A DNA stretch of 64,000 nt from an uncultured Planctomycetota bacterium (GTDB lineage Bacteria; Planctomycetota; Phycisphaerae; Sedimentisphaerales; UBA12454): assembly GCA_903847315.1 (NCBI GenBank), contig CAINDG010000050.1, positions 48,872-112,871 of the forward strand, given 5' to 3'. Shown here piece after piece: positions 1-9,239 of the stretch. The notes beneath the pieces were generated by a model that was given only the letters and a program-made list of their open reading frames with translations, made no database searches and had not been told where the DNA came from. The position numbers and the translations under genes are program-made. Within the stretch, counting starts at the first letter, position 1. Each line of letters starts with the position of its first letter.

Positions 1-56
1 TTTTTGTTATGTTATAATCGGTCATATTGAATCTGACGTATTATACACTTATATCG

Positions 57-82
57 GTATAAAAGTCGAGAAGCTTTTATAC
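57..82. repeat. Hairpin overlapping the oppF stop codon
   Basis: A perfect 9-bp inverted repeat (GTATAAAAG / CTTTTATAC, 8-nt loop) spans the TAA stop of the minus-strand oppF. It has no U-tract, so it is more likely a 3'-end stabilising hairpin or weak terminator than a classical rho-independent terminator. Confidence 0.45.
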
Positions 83-1033
83 TTTAAAACAGGCGGTTTT
101 ATGGCCAGAGGCCTTTTCTTCGAGCGGCGGGACGTTTTTCCTGCAAAAATCATCGCCAATGGGGCATCTGCCGTAAAACGGACAACCCGCCGAAGCCTCC
201 GCTTCCAGCACCAGTGCGTGAACTGACGTTTTTTTCCTTTGCGGTATGGCAAGCGGAATTGCGCTGAGCAGAAGTTTCGTATAAGGATGTAAAGGTTTTT
301 CGTATAAAACCGGCGCCGGCGCAATCTCGACAATTTTGCCGAGATACATCACCGCCACATTATCGCTTATAAATTCGACTACCGACAAATCGTGGGCGAT
401 AAAAAGATACGTCAGATGGAACTGGTCCTGAAGGTCTTTAAGGAGATTTAAAATCTGCGACTGAATTGAAACATCCAATGCGCTTACAGGCTCATCGCAA
501 ATTACCATTTTCGGCTCGAGAGCCAGCGCCCGTGCGATTCCGATTCGCTGCCGCTGACCGCCGGAAAATTCGTGAGGATAACGATTGATATGAGATGCCG
601 ACAGGCCGACTTTTTCCAGCAGAGTCGCTATCCGGCCCATAAGCTCCGAACCTTTTGCGATTTTGTGAATTTTCAAAGGCTCAGCGAGAATCGAACCTAC
701 CGTCATTCTCGGATTTAGCGAACTGTAAGGGTCCTGAAAAACCATCGATATGTCTTTGCGGATTCTTCGCAGTTCCGATTGGTGCAGAGGCAGGACATCT
801 TCGCCATTAAAGTAAACTTTTCCGCTTGTTGCGTGAACAAGTCTTGCAATCGTTCTTGCCGCAGTTGTTTTGCCTGAGCCGCTTTCGCCGACAAGACCGA
901 AAGTGCTGCCCTTTGGTATCTGAAAACTTATATCATCGACAGCTCTGACAAAGCCGGCAGTCTTTCTGAGAAGACCTTTTTTGATGGGAAACCAGGTCTT
1001 GAGATTTTCAACATTTAATAAATAATTATTCAT
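77..1033 (-). CDS. oppF: Peptide/nickel-type ABC transporter ATP-binding protein, OppF/DppF family
   Basis: Second cytoplasmic ATPase of an oligopeptide-type importer. A Walker A motif (GESGSGKTT), ABC signature (SGGQRQR) and Walker B (VICDEPVSALD) are all readable. The C-terminal Cys-containing tail (CPFYGRCP) is the oligopeptide/dipeptide C-terminal domain of this family, which in related proteins can bind an Fe-S cluster. The ATG at 1031-1033 lies one base after the oppD stop, suiting translational re-initiation; a second ATG four codons upstream (1045) is possible. It is the last gene of the minus-strand opp operon. The substrate cannot be read from sequence; oligopeptides are the default expectation, but sugar oligomers are possible in planctomycetes. 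Confidence 0.93.
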   Translation of the reverse strand: MNNYLLNVENLKTWFPIKKGLLRKTAGFVRAVDDISFQIPKGSTFGLVGESGSGKTTAARTIARLVHATSGKVYFNGEDVLPLHQSELRRIRKDISMVFQDPYSSLNPRMTVGSILAEPLKIHKIAKGSELMGRIATLLEKVGLSASHINRYPHEFSGGQRQRIGIARALALEPKMVICDEPVSALDVSIQSQILNLLKDLQDQFHLTYLFIAHDLSVVEFISDNVAVMYLGKIVEIAPAPVLYEKPLHPYTKLLLSAIPLAIPQRKKTSVHALVLEAEASAGCPFYGRCPIGDDFCRKNVPPLEEKASGHKTACFKV

Positions 1034-1034
1034 T

Positions 1035-2027
1035 TTATTTTTCATATCCCTCTGCATACCAGCAGGCGGCAAAATGATTTTTTGAAACTTCTTTTAATGC
1101 AGGTTCTGCGGTTTGGCATCTTTTATCGTTGCAGCCAATCGGGCATCGGGGATGAAATTTGCAGCCTGACGGAAAATTAAGAGGTTCGGGAACATTACCC
1201 GCGATAGTATTCAATCTGTTTTGTCTTGTGCCGAGCTGAGGCAATGAATTTAAAAGACCTTTCGTATAAGGATGTAAAGGTTTATTAAAAAGTTCCATGC
1301 AGGAACACTGTTCGGCAATTCTCGAAGCGTACATTACCGCGACGTTATCGGCTCGCTGAGCGACGACGCCGAGGTCGTGAGTAATTAAAAGAATGCTCAT
1401 ATCTTCGCTTTGCTGAAGTTCATCGAGCAAATCGAGTATCTGTGCCTGAATCGTAACGTCCAGCGCCGTTGTCGGCTCATCGGCAATCAGCAGCGAAGGT
1501 TTGCAGGATATTGCCATCGCAATCATAACCCGCTGCCTCATCCCGCCCGAAAGCAAATGCGGATACTCAAACATTCTTCTGGCAGGCTCTGGAATATGAA
1601 CCTTTGCGAGCATTTCCTCGGCCATTTGCCACGCTTGTTCGTAAGTCTTTTTCTGGTGAAGAGTTATCGCTTCAACAATCTGGTCTCCGATGGTATAAAC
1701 AGGGTTTAAACTTGTCATCGGCTCCTGAAAAATCATAGCGATTTTATCGCCGCGGATTAGCCGCATTTTTTTTTCAGGAAGTTCGAGGATGTTATGGTTT
1801 TTGAAAAATATTTTTCCCGCTGCTATTTCCCCCGGCGGCGATGGAATCAAACGCATTATCGAAAGGGCGGTAACGCTTTTTCCGCAGCCGCTTTCGCCGA
1901 CAAGGGCGAGGGTCTGTCCCTTTTTAATATCGAAAGAAACATCCTGCACTGCCTTTGCCGTACCTTGTTCGGTATCGAAAAAGGTTGAAAGGTTCTGAAC
2001 CGATAAAATTATACCGTTATCCGTCAT
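1035..2027 (-). CDS. oppD: Peptide/nickel-type ABC transporter ATP-binding protein, OppD/DppD family
   Basis: First ATPase subunit of the importer, predicted to form a heterodimer with the oppF product on the inner face of the membrane. Walker A (GESGCGKSVTALS), signature (LSGGMRQRV) and Walker B (LIADEPTTALD) are intact. The C-terminal family domain carries CKFHPRCPIGCNDKRC. The length of 330 residues is typical. The start overlaps the oppC stop by four bases (ATGA), indicating translational coupling. The function as an importer ATPase is secure; the transported compound is not determined by the sequence. Confidence 0.94.
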   Translation of the reverse strand: MTDNGIILSVQNLSTFFDTEQGTAKAVQDVSFDIKKGQTLALVGESGCGKSVTALSIMRLIPSPPGEIAAGKIFFKNHNILELPEKKMRLIRGDKIAMIFQEPMTSLNPVYTIGDQIVEAITLHQKKTYEQAWQMAEEMLAKVHIPEPARRMFEYPHLLSGGMRQRVMIAMAISCKPSLLIADEPTTALDVTIQAQILDLLDELQQSEDMSILLITHDLGVVAQRADNVAVMYASRIAEQCSCMELFNKPLHPYTKGLLNSLPQLGTRQNRLNTIAGNVPEPLNFPSGCKFHPRCPIGCNDKRCQTAEPALKEVSKNHFAACWYAEGYEK

Positions 2028-3220
2028 ACTGCCTTTCTAAGTTTCGGGTCGATTGCATCACGCAGTCCTTCGCCGAGAAGATTATATGCTGTTACAGTGA
2101 AGAATATCGCCGTGCCGGGGAATAAAGACAGCCACCACAAAAATTGGCCGCTGGTGCTTACACCTGTGCTTAACATCTGTCCCCAACTCGGTGTCGGCGG
2201 CGCTACTCCAAAGCCGAGAAAACTCAATGCCGATTCGATAAATATCGCACCGGCGACTCCGAAAGTTATACTGACCAGGACAGGGGCGACGCCGTTTGGG
2301 AGCATATGACGAAACAGAATGCTTCTCAAAGGCAGCCCCAGCGAGATTGCCGCCTGGACAAAATCCTGATTGCGAAGCTTGAAGAATTCCGCGCGGATGA
2401 ATCTTGCATCGTCTGTCCAGCTTGTTATTCCGATGATAACCATTATATTAAAAAGACTCCGCGGGAAAAATGCGACAATAGTGATAATTAGAAAGAATGT
2501 CGGCACTGACATCATAATTTCGAGCAGCCTCATACCGAGAAAGTCGATTTTGCCGCCGAAGTAGCCCATTATCGCGCCGAAAACAATACCGATAATGCTC
2601 GAAATGCCGACCGCTACAAATCCGACAGACAGCGAAACGCGTGTTCCGTGGATAAGTCTGCACAAAACGTCCGAACCGACGTCATCTGTGCCGAGCCAGT
2701 GTTCCCTGCTGGGAGGTTGCTGGCTGACTTTTATGTCCGTTCTACCGTAGCCGTAAGGAACCAGCGGGAAAATCGCATCGGTTGCCTTGCTGTCGGCGAG
2801 CATTGCGTTGTAATCGGTTGCGTCGAGTTTGCGAGGTGTGAAAATCTGCAGAAGCGATATGCCTATGAGCAAGATTACTGCGCAGATGGATATTTGTTTC
2901 CACAATACAGCCGAGCGAAGAAATGGGTCAACCTTAAGGCTGTTTCGCCTAATCAGGAAAAGCAGAGTAATGCCGATGATAGCAGTCAGAAACACCGAGT
3001 AATCATTTGCTGTAAGGGTGCTAAAGAGCGGAAAGCATAGTTTGTTTTCAATGCGAATTACAAAAGGTTTATCGTTGGCGATGAGCGGCGCGAAAACCGC
3101 CATTGTAAAAAGAACCATTATAAAACACAGACAGAAAAGATTTGTCCGGTTTCTTGTGAACTGCTGCCAGACAAGCTGCCCGTAAGATGTGCCCCAGTTT
3201 TTATTATTTATTTCATTCAT
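2024..3220 (-). CDS. oppC: ABC transporter permease, OppC/DppC family, with long N-terminal insertion
   Basis: Inner-membrane permease subunit. The C-terminal two-thirds is a standard BPD_transp_1 domain; the segment HWLGTDDVGSDVLCRLIHGTRVSLSVG before it is the usual OppC landmark, and the EAA-like loop follows near residues 300-320. At 398 residues it is about 100 longer than common OppC proteins. The extra part (about residues 60-165) adds two predicted hydrophobic segments between TM1 and the TDDVGSD motif. The start codon overlaps the oppB stop (TAATG) and the stop overlaps the oppD start, so it is tightly coupled in the operon. Confidence 0.92.
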   Translation of the reverse strand: MNEINNKNWGTSYGQLVWQQFTRNRTNLFCLCFIMVLFTMAVFAPLIANDKPFVIRIENKLCFPLFSTLTANDYSVFLTAIIGITLLFLIRRNSLKVDPFLRSAVLWKQISICAVILLIGISLLQIFTPRKLDATDYNAMLADSKATDAIFPLVPYGYGRTDIKVSQQPPSREHWLGTDDVGSDVLCRLIHGTRVSLSVGFVAVGISSIIGIVFGAIMGYFGGKIDFLGMRLLEIMMSVPTFFLIITIVAFFPRSLFNIMVIIGITSWTDDARFIRAEFFKLRNQDFVQAAISLGLPLRSILFRHMLPNGVAPVLVSITFGVAGAIFIESALSFLGFGVAPPTPSWGQMLSTGVSTSGQFLWWLSLFPGTAIFFTVTAYNLLGEGLRDAIDPKLRKAV

Positions 3221-4218
3221 TATTCAATTCGCTCAAAACTTATTCTCGGGTCTGCGATTGCGTAAGCGATATCGGCCAGCAGCAGGCCGACAAGGTCGAG
3301 AAATCCTGCTGTTGTCGCGACTGCCATCACTACGTTATAATCTCGCGTGGTAATCGCCTCGAACGCAAGTCTGCCCATTCCCGGTATGCTGAAAATACTT
3401 TCGATAATGACCGAGCCGCCAATCATCGCCGGCAGCAATGTTGCCATTATTGTAATTATCGGTATGACACTATTCCTGAAAGCGTGTCTGAATGTTACTG
3501 TCCAGTTATCGAGTCCCTTTGCCCTTGCCGTGCGGATATAATCGCTTCGCAGATTGTCGAGCATTCCCGCCCGCACCTGTTTTGTCAGGTACGCAAAGCC
3601 GGAATAGCTCAGGCAAATTACCGGCAGGACAAGATGCCAGAGTCTGTCAGCCAGCCAGGGGAAAAACGGCAGGGCATCGGCGTAATTACTGCTTATGCCC
3701 GCCGGCGGAAACCAGTTTTTAAAAGTCGGTCCGCAAAAATAACCTATCAGCATTTGTCCTGCCCACATACTCGGCAGTGACCAGAGCATAAAGAGAATCA
3801 CAGAACTTGCCTTGTCAGAAAATCTGCCCTGCCTGGTTGCCGTGAAAATTCCCAGCGGAATCGAAATCGCGTAAATAATTATTATCGAAATAACATTTAA
3901 CGTAATAGTAATCGGCAGCCGCTCGGCTATAAGGCTGATGACAGGGCGGTGATGTTTGATTGAATCGCCGAAATCCAGTTTGACAACGCGTTTCAGCCAG
4001 ATTGCGTATTGAACGGGTATTGGCTTGTCTAAGCCATAAAGAGCCATACGCACTTTCCGCACATCAGCGGCCCGCTGGGCATCCATCTGCCCGCCGGGGC
4101 CCATTGACAAACTTACAGGGTCGCCCGGCGCAAGTCGGCTTATGGCAAAAACCATTATGGTTATGCCCAGAATCGTCGGTATCATTAACAATATTCTGCG
4201 TATTATATAAGTTATCAT
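3220..4218 (-). CDS. oppB: ABC transporter permease, OppB/DppB family
   Basis: Inner-membrane permease partner of OppC. Residues 1-20 (ITYIIRRILLMIPTILGITIM) form the characteristic first membrane segment of DppB-type permeases. The EAA-like cytoplasmic loop (YIRTARAKGLDNWTV) and the C-terminal motif (ESIFSIPGMGRLAFEAITTRDYNVVMA) are intact. The length of 332 residues is normal. The start shares four bases with the stop of the upstream binding-protein gene (ATGA). Together with oppC, oppD and oppF it gives a complete transporter core. Confidence 0.94.
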   Translation of the reverse strand: MITYIIRRILLMIPTILGITIMVFAISRLAPGDPVSLSMGPGGQMDAQRAADVRKVRMALYGLDKPIPVQYAIWLKRVVKLDFGDSIKHHRPVISLIAERLPITITLNVISIIIIYAISIPLGIFTATRQGRFSDKASSVILFMLWSLPSMWAGQMLIGYFCGPTFKNWFPPAGISSNYADALPFFPWLADRLWHLVLPVICLSYSGFAYLTKQVRAGMLDNLRSDYIRTARAKGLDNWTVTFRHAFRNSVIPIITIMATLLPAMIGGSVIIESIFSIPGMGRLAFEAITTRDYNVVMAVATTAGFLDLVGLLLADIAYAIADPRISFERIE

Positions 4219-5954
4219 TTATATCGCTGCTTGTCTTTGGGCACATACCATTCGAACGGGTCGATGCCGAGTTTATGGGCTATTACATTTTCGAATCGCT
4301 TGTCGATGAAATAATATCGTGGCCGAGTCATTAAAAAAGTATATGGTTGTTCATCTTGTAGCAGCTTATGCAATTGGTGATACAAAGCATATCTTTTTCC
4401 CTCGTTAAGTTCCCGTCTTGCCTGCTCCATAAGCTTGTCAGCGGCGGGATTGTTAAAAGACACGTAATTACTGCCATGTTCGCCAATCTGGGAAGAATGG
4501 AATATCTGATAAGGGTCTTCTTCGATAACCCCGGCCCACATTGACTCGACAGCATCGAAGTTACGCTCATGCAGGTTTCCTATAAATATAGACCACTCCG
4601 TAGGATTAGGAATGACTTCAATCCCGACTTTTGCAGCATTGTCTTTAAGCCATCTTGCCATTTGCTCTGCCGAAGTTCCTCCGGCAGGATAAGATTGCTT
4701 AAATCTGAATGGCACCCCGTCTTTATCACGGATTCCATCGCCGTCGTGGTCTATCCAGCCCGCCTCGTCGAGAAGTTGTGCCGCCTTTTGCAGGTCATAA
4801 GGCCAGGGCTGGATATTCGGGTCGTTTTGTTTGCCGTGAATATAAAATGGTCCTGTTATTATCGTGCCTTTACCTTTGGTAAGCTGTTCAACTATTGCCT
4901 TGCGATCGGTAAGACAGGTCATAGCCTGCCGGACTTTTTTGTCTTTGAAAAACGGCTTGGCCTCATTCCAGCCGAAATACCAGTAACCGAATGCCGGCTC
5001 CCAGAATATTATGGTGTTAAATTCCTTTGCGAACTGCGGGTCTTTCGGCAAATCCGTAACCTGTTCCGAGCCGGGCTCAAAAATATCAATATCGTGCGAT
5101 CTTAATGCCTGAAGGGCGGCAACACCATTTGAGATAAATTTATATATAACTTTTTCTATTTTCGGTTTTGGACCCCAGTAATTTTCATTGCGTTTCAGGA
5201 CTATCTGTTGTCCGACATCCCATTTTTCAAAAACGTACGGCCCGCTTCCCACTGGGTTTGATATGCGTTTATTAAATTCGTTAGGGTCTTTGAATTGATA
5301 AATATGTTTTGGAAGCACTTCTAACACGCCGACGGATTCGAGGCTTTTCCAATAAAGTTCGTTAAAGATAAATTTAACGGTCTTGTCGTCTATTTTAACG
5401 ACTTTTTTAATGTTTTGATAATAATTTCTTTGAGTAGAAGCATCCACGCCGGGATTCATTATAGTTTCATAAGTGAAAATGACATCATCTGCGGTAACCG
5501 GTTTGCCGTCGGAAAACCATATATTTTTTTTCAGTTTAACGACCATTTCAAGGCCGTCGTCTGATACAGTCAAGCTTTCAGCTAATACCGGCTTGAGTTT
5601 AACCCCGTCGAAGTCCAAATCATAATAGAATAAAGGTTCAATAATGTTGTTGAAACATACTGATAGAGTTTCCATAGTGGCATCAACGGTCAGAAGATTT
5701 AATGTGCGGACTTCTCCGGCCATAGCCCATATCAGCCAGTCGCCCTCATCGCCGGGATGTGTGTCCGATGTCTGTGCAGTTGGATTTGCTTCAGTTCTGT
5801 TCGGAGCAGATTGCCTGCCGGATATATTTTCCAGAAGGAAATTCAGTCTCTCGTACAGCCTGTCCGATTGTATCATCGACAGAATCTGCATCGCTATCAT
5901 TGCCAAAAGCAGTAAAAACAGCAAAAACGTAAATAATCCAGACCGGTTATTCAT
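4215..5954 (-). CDS. Membrane-anchored extracellular solute-binding protein, family 5 (OppA/DppA-like), copy 1
   Basis: Substrate-binding component of the downstream opp transporter (SBP_bac_5 fold). An N-terminal hydrophobic segment (about residues 6-27) is followed by a short possible coiled coil and the binding domain starting at GDEGDWLIWA. There is no lipobox cysteine, so the protein is probably held by an uncleaved N-terminal anchor. Family landmarks include FSDGKPVTADDVIFTYETI and NPVGSGPYVFEKW. The ATG at 5954 is chosen because CAGGAG sits six bases upstream; the open frame extends further but without a ribosome site. It is paralogous to the next gene upstream. Confidence 0.9.
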   Translation of the reverse strand: MNNRSGLFTFLLFLLLLAMIAMQILSMIQSDRLYERLNFLLENISGRQSAPNRTEANPTAQTSDTHPGDEGDWLIWAMAGEVRTLNLLTVDATMETLSVCFNNIIEPLFYYDLDFDGVKLKPVLAESLTVSDDGLEMVVKLKKNIWFSDGKPVTADDVIFTYETIMNPGVDASTQRNYYQNIKKVVKIDDKTVKFIFNELYWKSLESVGVLEVLPKHIYQFKDPNEFNKRISNPVGSGPYVFEKWDVGQQIVLKRNENYWGPKPKIEKVIYKFISNGVAALQALRSHDIDIFEPGSEQVTDLPKDPQFAKEFNTIIFWEPAFGYWYFGWNEAKPFFKDKKVRQAMTCLTDRKAIVEQLTKGKGTIITGPFYIHGKQNDPNIQPWPYDLQKAAQLLDEAGWIDHDGDGIRDKDGVPFRFKQSYPAGGTSAEQMARWLKDNAAKVGIEVIPNPTEWSIFIGNLHERNFDAVESMWAGVIEEDPYQIFHSSQIGEHGSNYVSFNNPAADKLMEQARRELNEGKRYALYHQLHKLLQDEQPYTFLMTRPRYYFIDKRFENVIAHKLGIDPFEWYVPKDKQRYK

Positions 5955-6027
5955 AAAAACTCCTGTAAAATATCCATCAGCCGGAGGCTGATTCCGCAAT
6001 TTTAAGTTTTAATTTTTAAATTTTAAG

Positions 6028-7767
6028 TTAATTTTTATACTTCTGTTTATCTTTCGGCACAAACCATTCTTCTTCTTTAAGACCGAGCTTATGAATTATT
6101 ACATTCTCAAATCTCGGTGCGACAATGCGATATGTCGGCTTGGAAAACAAAAAAGTGTAAGGCTGCTCATAGTGAAGCAGGCGGTGAAGCTGCCGGCTCA
6201 ACTCTATACGTTTTTCATCATCCATAGTGCCTCTTATCTGCTCCATCAGGCTGTCGGCTTCGGCATTTCTAAAGCCCACGTAATTTGTGCCGTGGTTGCC
6301 GAGTTGCGATGAATGAAAAATCTGGTACTGGTCTTCGGCTATAGCGCCGCCCAGGCCCATAATCACCGATTCGAATTTCCGGTCGTTGAGTTTTGTTACC
6401 ATTATGGACCATTCCATCGGGTCAGGAATGACTTCTATACCGAGTTTGGCGGCACAGTCCTTCAGAGTGCTGACTATGTTCTGATATAAAACATAATCGG
6501 CGGAATATGATAATTTGAATTTGAAAGGAATACCGTTTTTGTCCCGGATACCGTCGCCGTCAGTATCTTTCCAGCCGGCCTCGTCGAGAAGTTGCGCCGC
6601 CTTTTGCGGGTCATAAGGCCAGGGCCCAATGTTCGGGTCGTTTTCTTTGCTGAATATAAAAAACGGCCCGGTTATTTCCATACCGCTGCCCTTGAGAAGA
6701 TGTTTGATAAGAGCCTGTCGGTCTAACATTTGGGTCATCGCGAGTCTTACGCGTCTGTCTGCAAAGAAGGGCATATCCTCATTCCAGCCGATAAAGTAAT
6801 ATGGCACTCCGGGGTCCCAATAAGACAGGCATCTGAAGCTTTTTTTAAAGTTTTCGTCTTTTATCAGGTCGGCAAACTGCTCCGGCGCCGGAATAATTAT
6901 ATCTACATCTCCGCTGCGAAGGGCCTGAAGCCTTGCCTTGTCGTTGATAATAAATTTATATATGACTTTTTCTATTTTCGGTTTCGGGCCCCAGTAATTT
7001 TCATTTCTGCGGAATACAACCTTGTCTCCTGTGTCCCATTTTTCAAAAACATAAGGTCCGCTGCCGATTGGATTGGACACGCGTTTGTTAAATTCCTCCC
7101 TGGTCTTGAAATCGTATATATGTTTCGGATATACACCCACATCCCAGAAAGCAGCGATTTCCAGTGCGAGGAAATAAGGCTTTTTCATAACAAACTTAAC
7201 TCTTTTTTCGTCGATGCGTTCGACCCTGTCAACATCAATGTAGGATTGAGCTATATTGGCCGCATCGGTTTGCGGATTGATAATGGTTTGGTAAGTAAAA
7301 ATAACATCGTCGGCCGTAACCGGTACGCCGTCGGAAAAACAAATATCATCTCTTAATGTAAATGTTATCTCCAAACCATCATCAGAAATCTGGTAGCTCT
7401 TGGCTAAACAGGGTTTCAGTTTTATTTCATCATAATCATAACTTAAAAGCGGCTCAAAGACTGTTTCAAATGTTATCCATCTTGAGTAGAGGTCGGTATC
7501 GGCGGAAAGCTGGTTAAGGGTTTTAGGCTCGACGGCGAATGCCCATATCAGCCAGTCGCCTTCGTCGCCGGGATAGCCTTCTTTGGCTGCGGAGTGTTGT
7601 CCTGTTGAGGTTTTACCTGATATCGGATTATTCAGCAGATTTTTTTCGAGGGAATCTAATCTTTTTATAAAACGGCTTGTTTGTGTTTTAGATAACAGTT
7701 GTAAAAATACGATGACAAACAGCAGAATGAACAAAAAGACGGTCTTTGGTGTAGAACGGCTGTTCAT
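6028..7767 (-). CDS. Membrane-anchored extracellular solute-binding protein, family 5, copy 2
   Basis: Paralogue of the adjacent binding protein, with the same architecture: an N-terminal membrane anchor (residues 8-25, no lipobox), GDEGDWLIWA, FSDGVPVTADDVIFTY and NPIGSGPYVFEKWDTGD, and about 580 residues. The two copies share long identical stretches such as RRNENYWGPKPKIEKVIYKF but differ in the residues that line the pocket, which suggests duplicated receptors with different ligands feeding one permease. A GGAGG ribosome site lies nine bases before the ATG. It lies between the secreted repeat-tailed gene and copy 1 in the same minus-strand operon. Confidence 0.9.
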   Translation of the reverse strand: MNSRSTPKTVFLFILLFVIVFLQLLSKTQTSRFIKRLDSLEKNLLNNPISGKTSTGQHSAAKEGYPGDEGDWLIWAFAVEPKTLNQLSADTDLYSRWITFETVFEPLLSYDYDEIKLKPCLAKSYQISDDGLEITFTLRDDICFSDGVPVTADDVIFTYQTIINPQTDAANIAQSYIDVDRVERIDEKRVKFVMKKPYFLALEIAAFWDVGVYPKHIYDFKTREEFNKRVSNPIGSGPYVFEKWDTGDKVVFRRNENYWGPKPKIEKVIYKFIINDKARLQALRSGDVDIIIPAPEQFADLIKDENFKKSFRCLSYWDPGVPYYFIGWNEDMPFFADRRVRLAMTQMLDRQALIKHLLKGSGMEITGPFFIFSKENDPNIGPWPYDPQKAAQLLDEAGWKDTDGDGIRDKNGIPFKFKLSYSADYVLYQNIVSTLKDCAAKLGIEVIPDPMEWSIMVTKLNDRKFESVIMGLGGAIAEDQYQIFHSSQLGNHGTNYVGFRNAEADSLMEQIRGTMDDEKRIELSRQLHRLLHYEQPYTFLFSKPTYRIVAPRFENVIIHKLGLKEEEWFVPKDKQKYKN

Positions 7768-7800
7768 CTGGACAAACCTCCAATGTCTGTCTGATATTTT

Positions 7801-9036
7801 TTAAGGTGTCTTCGGTGTTTTGGGTGTCTTGTTTTCCGCCTGTGGTTTTTCCGTTTGCGGCTTTGCCGTCGACGGTTTTTCTGTCGATGGTTTTGCTGTC
7901 GGCTGTTTTTCTACCGGCGGTTTTTCTACTGCCGGCTTGGGCAGTGTCGGCGGGGCGGTCTTGACAGTACCGTCAGGATTTTTGCCGTAATCGAAACCCA
8001 ATGCGGTCGGTAGTTTTCCAGGGACGCTCGAAGTACCAAGAAGCGAGTCGTGAGTGGCAAGCAGGGTGGCGCCGCCGCCTCCTTTTTCAAGCGATCTTTT
8101 TAACGCATCCTGCCAGTCAGGGATAAAGCTGGGCAAAAGTTTTTCAGACTGAGTAATAACCGATACAAGGTTAGTCCTGCTTGTCTCGCTAAGGCTCTGC
8201 TCGCCCACTACATACTTTTGTATCACCAGCGAATATAGAATAGCGAAATTTTTAGCCATTAGCCGAGCGCTATCTGAGTCAGTCTTGGCCCTGTCGGCAA
8301 AAGCCTGTAATATCGATTCTTCTATCAGTTCATCATTGGCTTTCCAGCCCATATAGAGGTCTATTCTTTTTTGTGCGATTGCCGTCAGGATATCATTTGC
8401 CGCAGGCTGTTTCACGCCTGATGCGAATTTGGCCAGAAAGATAAGAATATCGCTGGATTGTTCCGTTTGGGCTAAAGCCAAAAGCTGCTTGGTGATTTCC
8501 ACTGCCAGCTGGCGGTTTTCTTCTGAGTCGTAGTTAAGCTGCTTAATAATATTATCGTTACTAAGCGAGTTCACCGCCCAATAGCGCACTATGATATTAG
8601 GATTTTGAAGATAATCAAGAGCCGCTTTTGCTATTTCGATATTAGCAAGGTCATTGACCAAAATTAGTAAATTTGTTGTCAAAATGGTCTTGTGATAGCC
8701 TTCGCCAAGGGCGTTTATTTTTTGGAAAGTACTGGAGATTTCTTTCTGGGCGGTTGCGATAAATCGTGGTCCATATTGAATTTGACCGCTTTCGATGGTT
8801 GATGTACTTTTGCTTACAATTGTGGCCCGTAGAGTTGCGATATCTGAAAAGTCGGTTTTTGCGACAAATTCCGCAAAAGCATCGCTTAAAAACTCCTCTA
8901 TAACAGCTGTATCTGCCTCGGCTAATGTTTCCTTGTTCCGGACAACGTCAATTTTCGCGGTATTGACGGCGGCAAAAACAGGGCTAAATACTGATAATAA
9001 TACCAATCCGCATAAAACGATATAAATGTTACGCAT
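7801..9036 (-). CDS. Secreted helical protein with Lys-Pro-rich C-terminal tail, unknown function
   Basis: Begins with a clear signal peptide (about residues 1-22, ending VFAA). The body is alpha-helical with spaced repeats resembling HEAT-type units (for example NPNIIVRYWAVNSLSN near residue 145). The last 50 or so residues are a low-complexity tail of Lys-Pro-x-x-Glu-Lys-Pro repeats, which could span or bind the cell wall. No catalytic motif is recognised. It is the first gene after a promoter and 33 bp ahead of the binding-protein genes, so it may be an accessory factor of that importer; this is inference from position only. Confidence 0.72.
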   Translation of the reverse strand: MRNIYIVLCGLVLLSVFSPVFAAVNTAKIDVVRNKETLAEADTAVIEEFLSDAFAEFVAKTDFSDIATLRATIVSKSTSTIESGQIQYGPRFIATAQKEISSTFQKINALGEGYHKTILTTNLLILVNDLANIEIAKAALDYLQNPNIIVRYWAVNSLSNDNIIKQLNYDSEENRQLAVEITKQLLALAQTEQSSDILIFLAKFASGVKQPAANDILTAIAQKRIDLYMGWKANDELIEESILQAFADRAKTDSDSARLMAKNFAILYSLVIQKYVVGEQSLSETSRTNLVSVITQSEKLLPSFIPDWQDALKRSLEKGGGGATLLATHDSLLGTSSVPGKLPTALGFDYGKNPDGTVKTAPPTLPKPAVEKPPVEKQPTAKPSTEKPSTAKPQTEKPQAENKTPKTPKTP

Positions 9037-9086
9037 AGTTCATAAAACCTGAAAAAAACTGAAAATAGGTAAAATTAACACCTTAA

Positions 9087-9115
9087 AAAGTAAACAAAAC
9101 AGCCGCTTCTGTCAA
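9087..9115 (-). promoter_or_regulatory. Sigma70-like promoter of the opp operon
   Basis: On the minus strand TTGACA (9110-9115) is followed after 17 bp by TACTTT (9087-9092). The -35 is perfect and the -10 keeps the key first, second and last bases. It lies about 50 bp before the first gene of the run 9036-77. Confidence 0.5.
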
Positions 9116-9239
9116 GGTTATTTCAGAATTCGTGGTCTTACTTCGGGATAGGCAACTTTTGACTGGCAATCGGGATTAAAATCATTAGAATCATAGGATT
9201 ATAAATTGAACGGGATGAAAATTGAATAATTGGAAAGAT

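Noticed and set aside
9037..9239. Possible SAM riboswitch for the DUF547-metK pair
   Set aside because: No SAM-I/II core motifs are visible, and metK follows the DUF547 gene with only 24 bp between.
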